Source: JABDIP01 sp965237625 (GTDB taxonomy: Bacteria > Pseudomonadota > Alphaproteobacteria > DSM-16000 > Inquilinaceae). From it: a stretch of DNA of 64,000 bases. The notes beneath the pieces are model-generated. The model saw only the letters and a program-made list of their open reading frames with translations, searched no databases and was not told where the DNA came from. Position numbers and translations under genes: made by a program. The stretch covers positions 186,001-250,000 of the forward strand of contig CBDEGD010000014.1 in NCBI GenBank assembly GCA_965237625.1, read 5' to 3'. Shown here piece by piece: positions 26,545-34,858 of the stretch (the stretch's first letter is position 1; each line of letters opens with the position of its first letter).

Positions 26545-28131
26545 TCAGCCGCCGATGTTCACGAAACGCCACACGAACTGGTTGTCGGGCCGCTGGACAA
26601 GCTCGACGCCGTCGCGCACGCCCCAGGACAGTGCCTGCTGGTGCAACGGGACATAGCCGACATCGTCGTGCAGAAGCTGCCATGCCTCGCCGATCAAGCC
26701 ATTGCGTTTTTCAAGATCGGTCTCCACCAGGACCTGATCGGTCAAGGAGTCGATCTCGGCATTGGCATAACCGCCGACATTGAACTTGCCGCGACCGGAC
26801 TCATCCCGGGTCCCGACCAGATTGTACAGCGGGTTCCAGCTGTCGAGGCTGCCGGGTGTCCAACCGAGCAGGTAGAAGCTGGTGTCGTAGCCGGCCTGGG
26901 CCAGGATTTTCCCGAAATACAAGGTCTTGGTCTGGGCCAGCAGATCGACCTGAACACCGACCCGGCCCAGCATGCCGACGACTGCCTGACAGATCGCCTC
27001 GTCGTTTACATAGCGGTCAGTGGGGCAATCCATGGTGACCTGGAAGCCGTCCGGATAGCCGGCTTCGGCCAGCAGCGCCTTGGCCTGGTCCGGATCGTGC
27101 GGATAGCGCTCAAGATCTTCCGGGAAACCGATCAGACCGGGCGCCACCATGGCGGCCGAGGGCGTCGACTGGCCGCGCATCACGACCCGCTGGATCGCAC
27201 TGGTGTCAATGGCATGATAGAATGCCAACCGCACCCGGCGATCCTGAAAGGGATTTGCGCCCTCGATGTTCGAATACAGCAACTCATCCCTGGACTGGTC
27301 CATGCCGAGGAAGATCTTACGCAGCTCCGGGCCGGTCAGTGCCGTCGTACCATCGTTGCCGTTGACCCGCTCGACATCCTGCAGCGGCACCGGGTAGACC
27401 AGATCCATCTCGCCGGAGAGCAGCGCCGCCACCCGGGTCGGGTCGGACGCGATCGGCTGAAATACGACCTCGGTCACATTATGCCGGGCATCGTCCCACC
27501 AGTTGGGGTTCGGGACCGCGATGGTGCGCACATCCGGCTCGCGCACCGTCACCACGAACGGACCGGTGCCATTGGCATGCCGGTTCGCATAGTTCTCTGA
27601 ATTGGTGTCGGCGAGATTGGTGGGCATGGTGGCGTCGTTTTCCTCCGCCCACTCCTTGTCCATGATGTACCAGGTTTCCCATTCCGCGTGCAGAATCGGA
27701 TTGGGGGTCTCGGTCACGAAGTCGACCGTGTAGTTGTCGACCTTGATCACATCGACAATGCCGGTCAGCCGCGTCGTCAGGTCGGAACCCTCCATGCGGG
27801 TTCGCTCGGCGCTGAACAAGACGTCGTCAGCGTTGAATGGGTTTCCGTTGTGGAAAGTCACGCCCTGGCGCAGGTAGAAACGCCAGCGAGTCGGCTCCAT
27901 GATCTCCCAGCGCTCGGCCAAAGCCCCCTCAATGGAGAGGTCGGAACGACGTCGGGTCAGCCCTTCATAGATGTTGCCCTGAAAGCCGAGCGTGAACGTT
28001 TCGTTCAGTCCGTAGGGATCGAGTGTGTTGACGTCGCCCTGAAAAGCGAAGCGCAGGGTCTCGGCGCTGGCCGATTGCAGCGTGGCGCCAATAAGCGCAG
28101 CGCCTACAACAACAGCGGGTTTCCATCGCAT
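26545..28131 (-). CDS. Family-5 solute-binding protein, first gene of the importer operon
   Basis: This 528-residue protein has a signal peptide (VVVGAALIGATLQSASA) and motifs of peptide-type binding proteins: LDPYGLNETFTLGFQGNIYE, WRFYLRQGVTFHNGNPFNAD and RVRLAFYHAIDTSAIQRVV. It is paralogous to the neighbour at 24664. Two binding proteins with different pockets could share one channel and widen substrate range. A perfect FNR-type site lies 222 bases upstream, in the shared region with divergently transcribed hemA. Confidence 0.92.
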   Translation of the reverse strand: MRWKPAVVVGAALIGATLQSASAETLRFAFQGDVNTLDPYGLNETFTLGFQGNIYEGLTRRRSDLSIEGALAERWEIMEPTRWRFYLRQGVTFHNGNPFNADDVLFSAERTRMEGSDLTTRLTGIVDVIKVDNYTVDFVTETPNPILHAEWETWYIMDKEWAEENDATMPTNLADTNSENYANRHANGTGPFVVTVREPDVRTIAVPNPNWWDDARHNVTEVVFQPIASDPTRVAALLSGEMDLVYPVPLQDVERVNGNDGTTALTGPELRKIFLGMDQSRDELLYSNIEGANPFQDRRVRLAFYHAIDTSAIQRVVMRGQSTPSAAMVAPGLIGFPEDLERYPHDPDQAKALLAEAGYPDGFQVTMDCPTDRYVNDEAICQAVVGMLGRVGVQVDLLAQTKTLYFGKILAQAGYDTSFYLLGWTPGSLDSWNPLYNLVGTRDESGRGKFNVGGYANAEIDSLTDQVLVETDLEKRNGLIGEAWQLLHDDVGYVPLHQQALSWGVRDGVELVQRPDNQFVWRFVNIGG

Positions 28132-28534
28132 TGTTCGGTCGTCTCCCCGTTATCGTCCCCCATCCGGGACGTGGAATTCGTGCATCCCAACTTTCCTGCG
28201 GGTTGCTTTGGACAACAGCAAAGGAGAACCCACCGATGGAGTCAATTCGATTCAAAGTAAACGCGCCGATACAACCTGATCGAAATGCACATCCGTAGGC
28301 CGGAACTTCGCGCCGATCGCGAAGGTCGACCGCCTCATGCGGCGCGCCACCCTTGATGGAAATCAATGCCTGATCACCTTCCGTCTCCCACCATTGCGTC
28401 TGCAATCGCTGATCGGGCGCATGGAATTCAAGCACTCAGGGTCCACATCGGCGTAATTTCCGGCTAAACTGGAATTGACGACGCCGGCCCGGACGACGAG
28501 GCTCGAGAACGCGGCAATCGGGGATATGTAGACC
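28132..28534. other. 403-base divergent intergenic region between the importer operon and hemA
   Basis: No gene is visible. The one clear feature is the FNR/FixK-type box at 28353-28366. I cannot identify reliable -10/-35 boxes for either side. Confidence 0.5.
28353..28366. promoter_or_regulatory. Perfect FNR/FixK-type box (TTGAT-N4-ATCAA) upstream of hemA
   Basis: TTGAT at 28353-28357, four bases, ATCAA at 28362-28366, an exact dyad. It is 169 bases upstream of the hemA start codon. hemA is a known target of FnrL in Rhodobacter, which fits this placement. It could also serve the importer operon on the other strand. Confidence 0.65.
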
Positions 28535-29764
28535 ATGGATTACGAGGGTATCTTTCGGGGCGCCCTGGAGGGGTTGAAGTCGGAAGGCCGGTACCGGACG
28601 TTCGCCGAGCTGGAGCGTCACGCCGGGTCTTTCCCGCGCGCTCGGCATCATGGTCTGGCGGCGGCGGAATCCGATCCTTCACCTTCCGATGTGACGGTGT
28701 GGTGCTCGAACGACTATCTGGGCATGGGCCAGCATCCGGTGGTGCTGCGGGCCATGGTCGAGGCGGTGGAGCGCTATGGTGCGGGTGCGGGCGGCACACG
28801 GAACATCTCCGGCACCCATCACCTGCATGTGACGCTGGAGCGCGAGCTGGCGGCGCTGCACGGCAAGGAAGCCGCATTGCTGTTCACCTCGGGCTACATC
28901 TCCAACGAGGCGGCGCTGTCGACCATCGCCAAGTTGGTGCCCGATTGTGTGGTGTTCTCCGACGCGTTGAACCACGCCTCGATGATCGCCGGGATCCGCA
29001 ACTCCGGGGCCGAGAAGCACATCTTCCGGCACAACGACCCGGGTGATCTGGACCGGCTGATGAGCCGCTATGCGCCGGAGCGCCCGAAGCTGGTGGCGTT
29101 CGAGAGCGTGTATTCGATGGATGGCGACATCGCCCCGATCGCCGAGCTGTGCGACGTTGCGGACAAGCACGGCGCCATGACCTATCTGGACGAGGTGCAT
29201 GCGGTGGGCATGTACGGGGACACGGGCGGCGGTGTGTCGGAGCGGGACGGTGTGGCGGATCGCCTGACGGTGATCGAGGGCACTTTGGGCAAGGCGTTCG
29301 GTGTGATGGGCGGTTACATCACGGCGTCCGCGGCGCTGGTGGATGTGGTGCGGAGCTTCGCGCCGGGCTTCATCTTCACCACGGCGCTGCCGCCGGTGGT
29401 GGCGGCCGGGGCCCTGGCCAGCGTGCGGCATCTGAAAGAGAGCGGCACGGAACGGGCGAGCCAGCAGGAGCGGGCGGCGAAGCTGAAGGCGATGCTGAGC
29501 GATGCCGGTCTGCCGGTGATGGCGTCTGCGAGCCACATCGTGCCGGTGCTGGTGGGCGATGCGCGGCTGTGCAAGCAGGCGTCGGACACGCTGCTGACGG
29601 AACACCGGATCTATGTGCAGCCGATCAACTATCCCACGGTGCCGCGGGGCACGGAGCGGTTACGGCTGACGCCCTCGCCGCTGCATGACGATCTGCAGAT
29701 GGCCCGGCTGGTCGACGCCATCAGGGATGTTTGGGGACGGCTGCAGATCCAAGCCGCGGCGTGA
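28535..29764 (+). CDS. hemA: 5-aminolevulinate synthase
   Basis: This 409-residue PLP enzyme condenses glycine and succinyl-CoA to 5-aminolevulinate, the first step of heme synthesis in alphaproteobacteria. The family motifs are complete: VTVWCSNDYLGMGQHPVVL, YGAGAGGTRNISGTHHLH, the SDALNHASMI histidine region, TYLDEVHAVGMYG, and the PLP lysine in EGTLGKAFGVMGGY. The C-terminus PINYPTVPRGTERLRLTPSP is typical. The length equals bacterial ALAS. The upstream FNR-type box at 28353 suggests oxygen control. Confidence 0.95.
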   Translation: MDYEGIFRGALEGLKSEGRYRTFAELERHAGSFPRARHHGLAAAESDPSPSDVTVWCSNDYLGMGQHPVVLRAMVEAVERYGAGAGGTRNISGTHHLHVTLERELAALHGKEAALLFTSGYISNEAALSTIAKLVPDCVVFSDALNHASMIAGIRNSGAEKHIFRHNDPGDLDRLMSRYAPERPKLVAFESVYSMDGDIAPIAELCDVADKHGAMTYLDEVHAVGMYGDTGGGVSERDGVADRLTVIEGTLGKAFGVMGGYITASAALVDVVRSFAPGFIFTTALPPVVAAGALASVRHLKESGTERASQQERAAKLKAMLSDAGLPVMASASHIVPVLVGDARLCKQASDTLLTEHRIYVQPINYPTVPRGTERLRLTPSPLHDDLQMARLVDAIRDVWGRLQIQAAA

Positions 29765-29848
29765 TCTGCCAGCCGGGCGGTTCGTTTCTCAGATACCGGC
29801 CACGATGCCGCTGAGACACTTCAGGACCGAGCGTTTGGGACCTCCAAT

Positions 29849-30361
29849 ATGACGGAGCGCGATCAGGCATTGTTGCCCAAGCAGGTCCTGCGCCTCTGCG
29901 CGCTGGGAACCCTCATCCAGACCGGTCCGACGACATATGCCGATCTCGCGGAATCGGTGCGCGACTTCACCGCGCATCTGATCGGACCGTCACTCGACAT
30001 GATGGGGTCCTCGCTGGAACTCCTGCGCTATGACGGGCTGATCGCGCCGGCCGACAGCGATGAGCAATTGGCCATCACCGAGGACGGGGCAGCGGAATTC
30101 CATTCGCTGATGGCGGCCAGCGAATTGTCCAAGATGATCGTCGCACTGAAGGTCCGGTTCCTGCATCTGCTGCCGGCGGAGCGACAGCGGGAGGAAGTGG
30201 CGGCCCTAGTCACTTTGTATGGCCAGGAGATCGCCCGGCTGGAGGATTTGCGCCAACGGCAGACCGGCGAGGAAGGCCATCTCGACATCTGGCTGGAACA
30301 CGACATCGCCCAGAATCGCAGTCGCCTGGCTTGGTTCAGGGCCCTGGAGGCCGGCCTTTGA
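29849..30361 (+). CDS. PadR-like winged-helix protein
   Basis: The 170-residue protein has a winged-helix N-terminal half (QVLRLCALGTLIQTGPTTYA, then LLRYDGLIAPADSDEQLAIT as the wing) and a helical C-terminal half (SKMIVALKVRFLHLLPAERQ) with a coiled-coil segment RLEDLRQRQTG. This layout is that of PadR-type regulators with a dimerising C-terminal domain. The ligand and target are unknown. It follows hemA by 84 bases on the same strand, but a promoter of its own cannot be excluded. Confidence 0.65.
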   Translation: MTERDQALLPKQVLRLCALGTLIQTGPTTYADLAESVRDFTAHLIGPSLDMMGSSLELLRYDGLIAPADSDEQLAITEDGAAEFHSLMAASELSKMIVALKVRFLHLLPAERQREEVAALVTLYGQEIARLEDLRQRQTGEEGHLDIWLEHDIAQNRSRLAWFRALEAGL

Positions 30362-30383
30362 CGGCAATCCGGATTTTTCGAGA

Positions 30384-30475
30384 TGGTAGGGGAGGTGGGA
30401 TTCGAACCCACGACCTGCCGCTTATCGGGCGCTACGGAGTATAAACCCGCTGCTCTACCGCTGAGCTACTCCCCC
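30384..30475 (-). tRNA. tRNA-like gene, anticodon loop TTTATAC (UAU if canonical), with a 22-base variable region and encoded CCA
   Basis: Read on the minus strand from 30475 the gene folds as follows. The acceptor stem GGGGGAG pairs with CTCCCCT, followed by A and the encoded CCA (30386-30384). The D stem is GCTC/GAGC with a 7-base loop. The anticodon stem is GCGGG with TCCGT, with G.U pairs at both ends, and the loop is TTTATAC. The T arm is GTGGG-TTCGAAT-CCCAC, perfect. The total is 92 bases. The loop has U33 and A37 in the right places and anticodon UAU, which would read the rare isoleucine codon AUA. The variable region of 22 bases can form only about 3 pairs. Isoleucine tRNAs are normally short-armed. 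It may be an unusual tRNA, a degenerate one or a false positive; amino-acid identity is not secure. Confidence 0.6.
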
Positions 30476-30583
30476 TCGCGAAAAGACCGAGCCGCAGCCG
30501 GTTATTCGGAAGGGGTTATGGATCATCCAGCTCATTCCCCACTGATACGGCAGCAGGTTGAGGCCGTCAATCGCCGGCTCGTT

Positions 30584-31327
30584 TCACACCAAATGCTGGC
30601 CGCCGGTGACGTAGATTTCGGTGCCTGTGACGTAGCTGCTATCCGCTGAGCACAGATAGAGAATGACCGAGGCGACTTCCGCCGGCTGGCCGAGACGATG
30701 GAGCGGAATGCGCGGGATGAGCGCTTCGGTCTCCGGCGACAGCATGTCGGTTTCGATTTCGCCCGGCGCGATCGCGTTCACCCGGATGCCAAGCTCGGCG
30801 AGTTCCACCGCCATCTCGCGGGTCAGCGACGACAGCGCCGCTTTCGACGTCGAATAGGCCGACCCGGCGAACGGGTGTACCGCATGGCCGGCGATCGAGG
30901 TGATGTTGACGATCACCCCCGGCCCCTTGGCCAGCGCCGACGCGAATCCCCGCGCCAGGATGATCGGCGTGAAGAAGTTCAGCTCGAAGACCCGCCGCCA
31001 ATCGGCGATGTCGCCGTTCAGGCAGCCCAGCCGCTCTTTGTAGGGCGTCTTGGGCGATATCCCGGCATTGTTGACCAGCGCATCGAGGGCTTGGCCTTCC
31101 AATGCCTCGTTTGCCAGTTCGACAAATTCCGACCGGCTGGCTTCGTCGGCCAGATCGGCGGTGATGTGGTGGGTCCAGTTCGGGTTGCGCTGACATTCCG
31201 CCGGCACCTCCTCCCGACTGACGGTGATGATGCGCCATCCGGCATCGCTGAACCGCTTGACCGTCGCATGGCCGATGCCGCGACTGGCCCCGGTGAGGAT
31301 CATGGTCTTCTTGGTGTCATCCGTCAT
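30584..31327 (-). CDS. Short-chain dehydrogenase/reductase (FabG-like)
   Basis: The start is the ATG at 31327 (MTDDTKKTMILTGASRGIGH), giving 247 residues; an ATG at 31363 would add only poorly conserved residues. The cofactor motif is TGASRGIG, then NNAG (LDALVNNAGISPKT), catalytic Ser in NITSIAGHAVH and the YxxxK motif SAYSTSKAAL. It closes with the usual VTGTEIYVTGGQHL. The gene is the last of four reverse-strand genes headed by a Usp gene, so it probably acts in the same condition. The substrate is unknown. Confidence 0.88.
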   Translation of the reverse strand: MTDDTKKTMILTGASRGIGHATVKRFSDAGWRIITVSREEVPAECQRNPNWTHHITADLADEASRSEFVELANEALEGQALDALVNNAGISPKTPYKERLGCLNGDIADWRRVFELNFFTPIILARGFASALAKGPGVIVNITSIAGHAVHPFAGSAYSTSKAALSSLTREMAVELAELGIRVNAIAPGEIETDMLSPETEALIPRIPLHRLGQPAEVASVILYLCSADSSYVTGTEIYVTGGQHLV

Positions 31328-31392
31328 GCGATCGAAGATAGCACCGGATGATGACAATGGCATGCGGGGAACATGTCCCCGATACGGAAGGG

Positions 31393-31755
31393 TCAGATGA
31401 TCCTTGTTACCCGGAACGGCAACGCCGTGCCGTCATGTTCGGTGATGGTGACGTATTCGCCCTCGACCATGCGGTGATGGTCGAATTTGAAGATCGGCTC
31501 GTCCTCGTTCGGGGTGATGCCATCGTAGTGGAAAGCCCAGTTGCGCTGCCTTGTGTGCACCAGATGACCGCGCTCCTCATCCTCGCGCGGCCAGAAGCGC
31601 CGGACGGTGCATTTCGACTTGCCCGACCGCCATCCCGCCGCGTCGAAATGGCCGTCCTCTGTCAGAGGCGCGACGAATTCGTAGCCCCGGTCGGCGCTGC
31701 CAAGCGGAAATTCCGGCGTACGCGCCAGTTCAAGTCGGATTTTGTGAAGGGGCAC
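31393..31755 (-). CDS. Conserved hypothetical protein of 120 residues
   Basis: A soluble protein with many aromatic and charged residues (GWRSGKSKCTVRRFWPRED, FKFDHHRMVEGEYVTITEHD). I do not recognise a family. It lies 66 bases upstream of the SDR start and 46 bases downstream of the next gene, all on the minus strand. That spacing suggests co-transcription with the Usp gene. The C-terminus ends with a strand-like PFRVTRII. Confidence 0.6.
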   Translation of the reverse strand: MPLHKIRLELARTPEFPLGSADRGYEFVAPLTEDGHFDAAGWRSGKSKCTVRRFWPREDEERGHLVHTRQRNWAFHYDGITPNEDEPIFKFDHHRMVEGEYVTITEHDGTALPFRVTRII

Positions 31756-31800
31756 GGCCTGCGACTCCTTGATCTTATTGGAATTCTCTGGGTGGAACTC

Positions 31801-32073
31801 TTAGCTCGCGGAAAGCGTTACGTTGTGTTGCTCGACAAAATGCTTCAGGACAAGCTTCAGCTTCGCGGCGTGCTTATGGTCGCCTCGGCTCTGGGCGACC
31901 TCGATGTCCTCACGGATCATGCGTCGAATCCGCCGCTCGCCGTTCGGCGTATCGACCAGATAGGCCGCCATCTCGACAGCCAGCATGTGCGGCATGTGCT
32001 CATGCTCGGCAATCGCCGCGACCTCCTCGTCCGTCAGGCCGCACAGGGCAATGCAATCCTCGATCGTCAGCAT
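31801..32073 (-). CDS. Small conserved hypothetical protein of about 90 residues
   Basis: I chose the internal ATG (MLTIEDCIALCGLTDEEV); an ATG at 32097 would add eight residues. The protein is helical and acidic in its first half (EEVAAIAEHEHMPHMLAVEM) and basic in its second half (GERRIRRMIREDIEVAQSRG). I recall small proteins of this type with unknown function in alphaproteobacteria. It follows the Usp gene after about 50 bases and precedes the 120-residue gene. Confidence 0.65.
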   Translation of the reverse strand: MLTIEDCIALCGLTDEEVAAIAEHEHMPHMLAVEMAAYLVDTPNGERRIRRMIREDIEVAQSRGDHKHAAKLKLVLKHFVEQHNVTLSAS

Positions 32074-32126
32074 CAGGGTCTCCTCCGAATACGACACGTT
32101 CGGGGACCGCCGGGGCCCGCCGGTCG

Positions 32127-33008
32127 TCAGTGGTTCATCAGGACTGGCAATTCCGCATTGCCGATGATGTGTCTCGTCACGCCGCCCAGGATCAGTTGCC
32201 GCAGGCGGCTGTGGGTATAGCCGCCCATCACCAGCAGATCGGCGCCGAGATCCTCCGCCGTCAACAGCAGGGCCGCGCCAACCGAAGCATCGCTGGGGGC
32301 CACAGGCTTGGCGGCAGCCAGAATTCCATGCCAGGCGAGATAATCGGTCAGACCGTCGGCGGCAGACGGATCGGTTTTCCGTGTCTCCGCGGTGAGGATA
32401 TGGACGGCATCGGCTTTGTGCAGGAACGGCATGGCGCCGGCCACGGCCCGGGCGGCCTCGGCGCTGCCGTTCCAGGCAATGGCGACCACACCGCCGATGC
32501 GCTGTCCGGGCACCTTTGGCGCCAGCATAACCGGCCGGCTGCCCTGGAACAGTGCGGCCTCCAGCGTCAGTGTCAGTTGCACGTCCTCAATTTCATCACG
32601 CTGATGCCCGAGCACGACGAGATCGGAGAGATGCCCGGCCACGGAGACCACCTCATCCTCGCTGCCGATGGTTTCCCGCCAAGCCGCGGTGGCGCTGATC
32701 GGTCCCGGCGGCTCGTCCTGCAATGGCACATCGAATTCACCAACCGCGCGCTCGAAAGCATGGCGGGCGGTGGCCTCGCGCCGCGTCCATTCTTCGTCGG
32801 CGGCGTTCATCAATTGCTCGATGACCGCACCGGAAACGCCCTCGCCGATCATCGGAACCGAGGCGCTGGCCGGCAACCGTACGAACAACGCGTCGACATG
32901 GGCGTCGAAATCGCGCGCCACGGTCATCGCCGCGGCCAGGGTCAGATCGTCGCGCGCCGCGCCGGAAACCGGGGCCAGTATGGTCTTGAGGGTCACAGGC
33001 GCCTCCAT
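32127..33008 (-). CDS. Universal stress protein with two Usp domains (second copy)
   Basis: The 293-residue protein repeats the two-domain Usp layout of 19550-20377. The first half begins LKTILAPVSGAARDDLTLAA. The second half has GGYTHSRLRQLILGGVTRHI, a variant of the ATP-binding signature with TH where YGRS usually stands. It heads a likely operon with two small proteins and an SDR. A perfect FNR/FixK dyad lies 68 bases upstream, pointing to induction at low oxygen. Confidence 0.9.
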   Translation of the reverse strand: MEAPVTLKTILAPVSGAARDDLTLAAAMTVARDFDAHVDALFVRLPASASVPMIGEGVSGAVIEQLMNAADEEWTRREATARHAFERAVGEFDVPLQDEPPGPISATAAWRETIGSEDEVVSVAGHLSDLVVLGHQRDEIEDVQLTLTLEAALFQGSRPVMLAPKVPGQRIGGVVAIAWNGSAEAARAVAGAMPFLHKADAVHILTAETRKTDPSAADGLTDYLAWHGILAAAKPVAPSDASVGAALLLTAEDLGADLLVMGGYTHSRLRQLILGGVTRHIIGNAELPVLMNH

Positions 33009-33075
33009 GGTCGATCCATACCGGTGGGGCCATTCCCCACCCCGTCCAAACTATGCGGTGGATGCGCCGCGTTCA

Positions 33076-33089
33076 TTGACCTGCGTCAA
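33076..33089. promoter_or_regulatory. Perfect FNR/FixK-type box (TTGAC-N4-GTCAA) upstream of the second Usp gene
   Basis: TTGAC at 33076-33080, CTGC, GTCAA at 33085-33089, a perfect dyad in the FixK variant of the consensus. The Usp start codon is 68 bases away. Confidence 0.6.
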
Positions 33090-33184
33090 CGGCGCCCGAG
33101 GCCTGGAAGCGAGACCGGATATCTCAGTCAGGCCGCATGCGTTCTCGAGGATCCTAACCATAGTCGCACGGAGCGTATCTCGAT

Positions 33185-34771
33185 TCATATGAGGTCGATC
33201 GCCTCACCCATGGCGGTGAAGCCCGAGACTGCCCGCACCGATGCAACGATGTCATCGGGCGACCCCGATGCGTCGATCCTGCGCCAGCCGATCGGTCCGA
33301 GATCGTATTGCCGCTGGATTGCCAGAATGCGGGCGTCGGCGTCGGATGCATCACCGGTTCTGGCCGTGATACGCGGTTCAAGTATCGCGTCGGGCGCCTC
33401 CAGCCAGTACCCGTCGAACCGCCATTCGCCGGCGGCATCGGCAATTGCCCTCCGTTCTTCGGGTGTGGCGAATACGGCGTCGGCAATGATCGCGTGATTG
33501 CACCCGACAACTGTCTTCGCCGCCTTGTACAGCTCGCCATAGACGGCCTGACTCGCCTCCCGGCCATATGCCTCGTTCGGAAGCCGCTCCAAACGGCCAA
33601 CGCCGAATTGCCGCTTACGCAGGACATCGCTGCGCAGGATGACCGCACCGGGCGGCGGGCCAATCTCCGGGGCCAACCTCCGCGCAACCGTGGTCTTGCC
33701 GGTCCCCGAAAGACCCCCGATCGCCAAAAGCCGGGCTTCTGGTGGCGCCAGGTAGTCGATCGACAAGTCCAGATAGTCGCGGGCGAGGCCGCGAAACTCC
33801 GCCTTTGCCACATCGCCATCTTCGGGCCGATCGGGCAAGGCCTCGGCGATGCTGGCGCTCACCTTGGCGCGCACCGCCGCCCGGGTGGACAGGAACAGCG
33901 GCAGGGTCGCCAGCCCGGCGTAATCGCCGGTCAGTTCCAGATAGCGGTTCAGAACCCGGTTTCCGAGCGGCCGCAAGTCGCAATGGTCCAGGTCCATAAG
34001 CAGGAAGGCGAGGTCATAGAAGACGTCGATGACCGCCAGATCTTCGTTGAATTCTATGGCGTCGAAGATCGTCGGGCGGCCGCCGATCTCGACGACGTTG
34101 CGCAGATGGAGATCGCCATGGCAGTGGCGAACGTACCCCTCCCGACCTCGCCGATCGAGCAACGGGCCGATGGCGGTCAGAGCCGCTTCAGCCAGCGCCC
34201 CCAGCCGGTCTACCCGGTCCGGCGCGAACAGGGCCGGCCGTTCGCGCAGTTCCTGGAGGTTCTCCTCCACCACCCAGCGCATGGCGCCGGCGGTGTCTGT
34301 CATCCGGGCTTCTGCTACGCCGTGAAAAGCCGCCACTTCTTCAGCCAGCCGTTCGACATGATCGGGTGTGAGGACGCCTCGCTGGGCCATACGGTCGAAC
34401 AGGGCGTTCTGGCGGAATCGCCGCATGACGACGCACCATTCAACGATTTCGGCATCGGCCGCGGGACGCCCGATCGATAGCGCTCCCCTCCGATCCCGGC
34501 AGATCGGCTCCGCCCGGAGATATAGATCCGGCGCGGTGCGGCGGTTCAGCGTCAACTCGGCCTTGCAGGCCGCCTCACGCAGCGCCAGCGTGCCGAAATC
34601 CATATAGGGGTAGCGGACCGCCTTCTTGACCTTGTAGGCGCGGTCATCCGCCAGGAACACCATCGCGCCGTGGGTTTCGATCCGGGACACGTCGGCACCA
34701 TTGTGATTGGCCGGGTCGGCCAGGAATGCGGCCGCTTCCGATTGGTCCTGCATGACGTGGGGGTCGGTCAT
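33185..34771 (-). CDS. APH-like phosphotransferase fused to a P-loop kinase domain
   Basis: The ATG at 34771 (MTDPHVMQDQSEAAAFL) has AAGGAG upstream and gives 528 residues; a longer frame begins at GTG 34813. The N-terminal two thirds carry an aminoglycoside phosphotransferase-like catalytic loop (HCHGDLHLRNVVEI) and the metal-binding FDAIEFNEDLAVID. The C-terminal third is an AAA-type P-loop kinase (IGGLSGTGKTTVARRLA) of the gluconokinase-like class. Bifunctional proteins of this build occur widely and often next to Usp genes, as here. The substrate is not known. It lies upstream of the Usp operon on the same strand, with the FNR box between them. Confidence 0.8.
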   Translation of the reverse strand: MTDPHVMQDQSEAAAFLADPANHNGADVSRIETHGAMVFLADDRAYKVKKAVRYPYMDFGTLALREAACKAELTLNRRTAPDLYLRAEPICRDRRGALSIGRPAADAEIVEWCVVMRRFRQNALFDRMAQRGVLTPDHVERLAEEVAAFHGVAEARMTDTAGAMRWVVEENLQELRERPALFAPDRVDRLGALAEAALTAIGPLLDRRGREGYVRHCHGDLHLRNVVEIGGRPTIFDAIEFNEDLAVIDVFYDLAFLLMDLDHCDLRPLGNRVLNRYLELTGDYAGLATLPLFLSTRAAVRAKVSASIAEALPDRPEDGDVAKAEFRGLARDYLDLSIDYLAPPEARLLAIGGLSGTGKTTVARRLAPEIGPPPGAVILRSDVLRKRQFGVGRLERLPNEAYGREASQAVYGELYKAAKTVVGCNHAIIADAVFATPEERRAIADAAGEWRFDGYWLEAPDAILEPRITARTGDASDADARILAIQRQYDLGPIGWRRIDASGSPDDIVASVRAVSGFTAMGEAIDLI

Positions 34772-34858
34772 CGCGGCCGCTCCTTCGGGTGCGGCGTCAA
34801 CCATATCCCGCACGCTGCAAACCGCTGTTGCGCCAGATCAATATGGGGCCGTCAGGGC

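Noticed and set aside
33308..34480. 390-codon forward frame over the APH-kinase fusion
   Set aside because: Antisense to intact catalytic motifs on the other strand.
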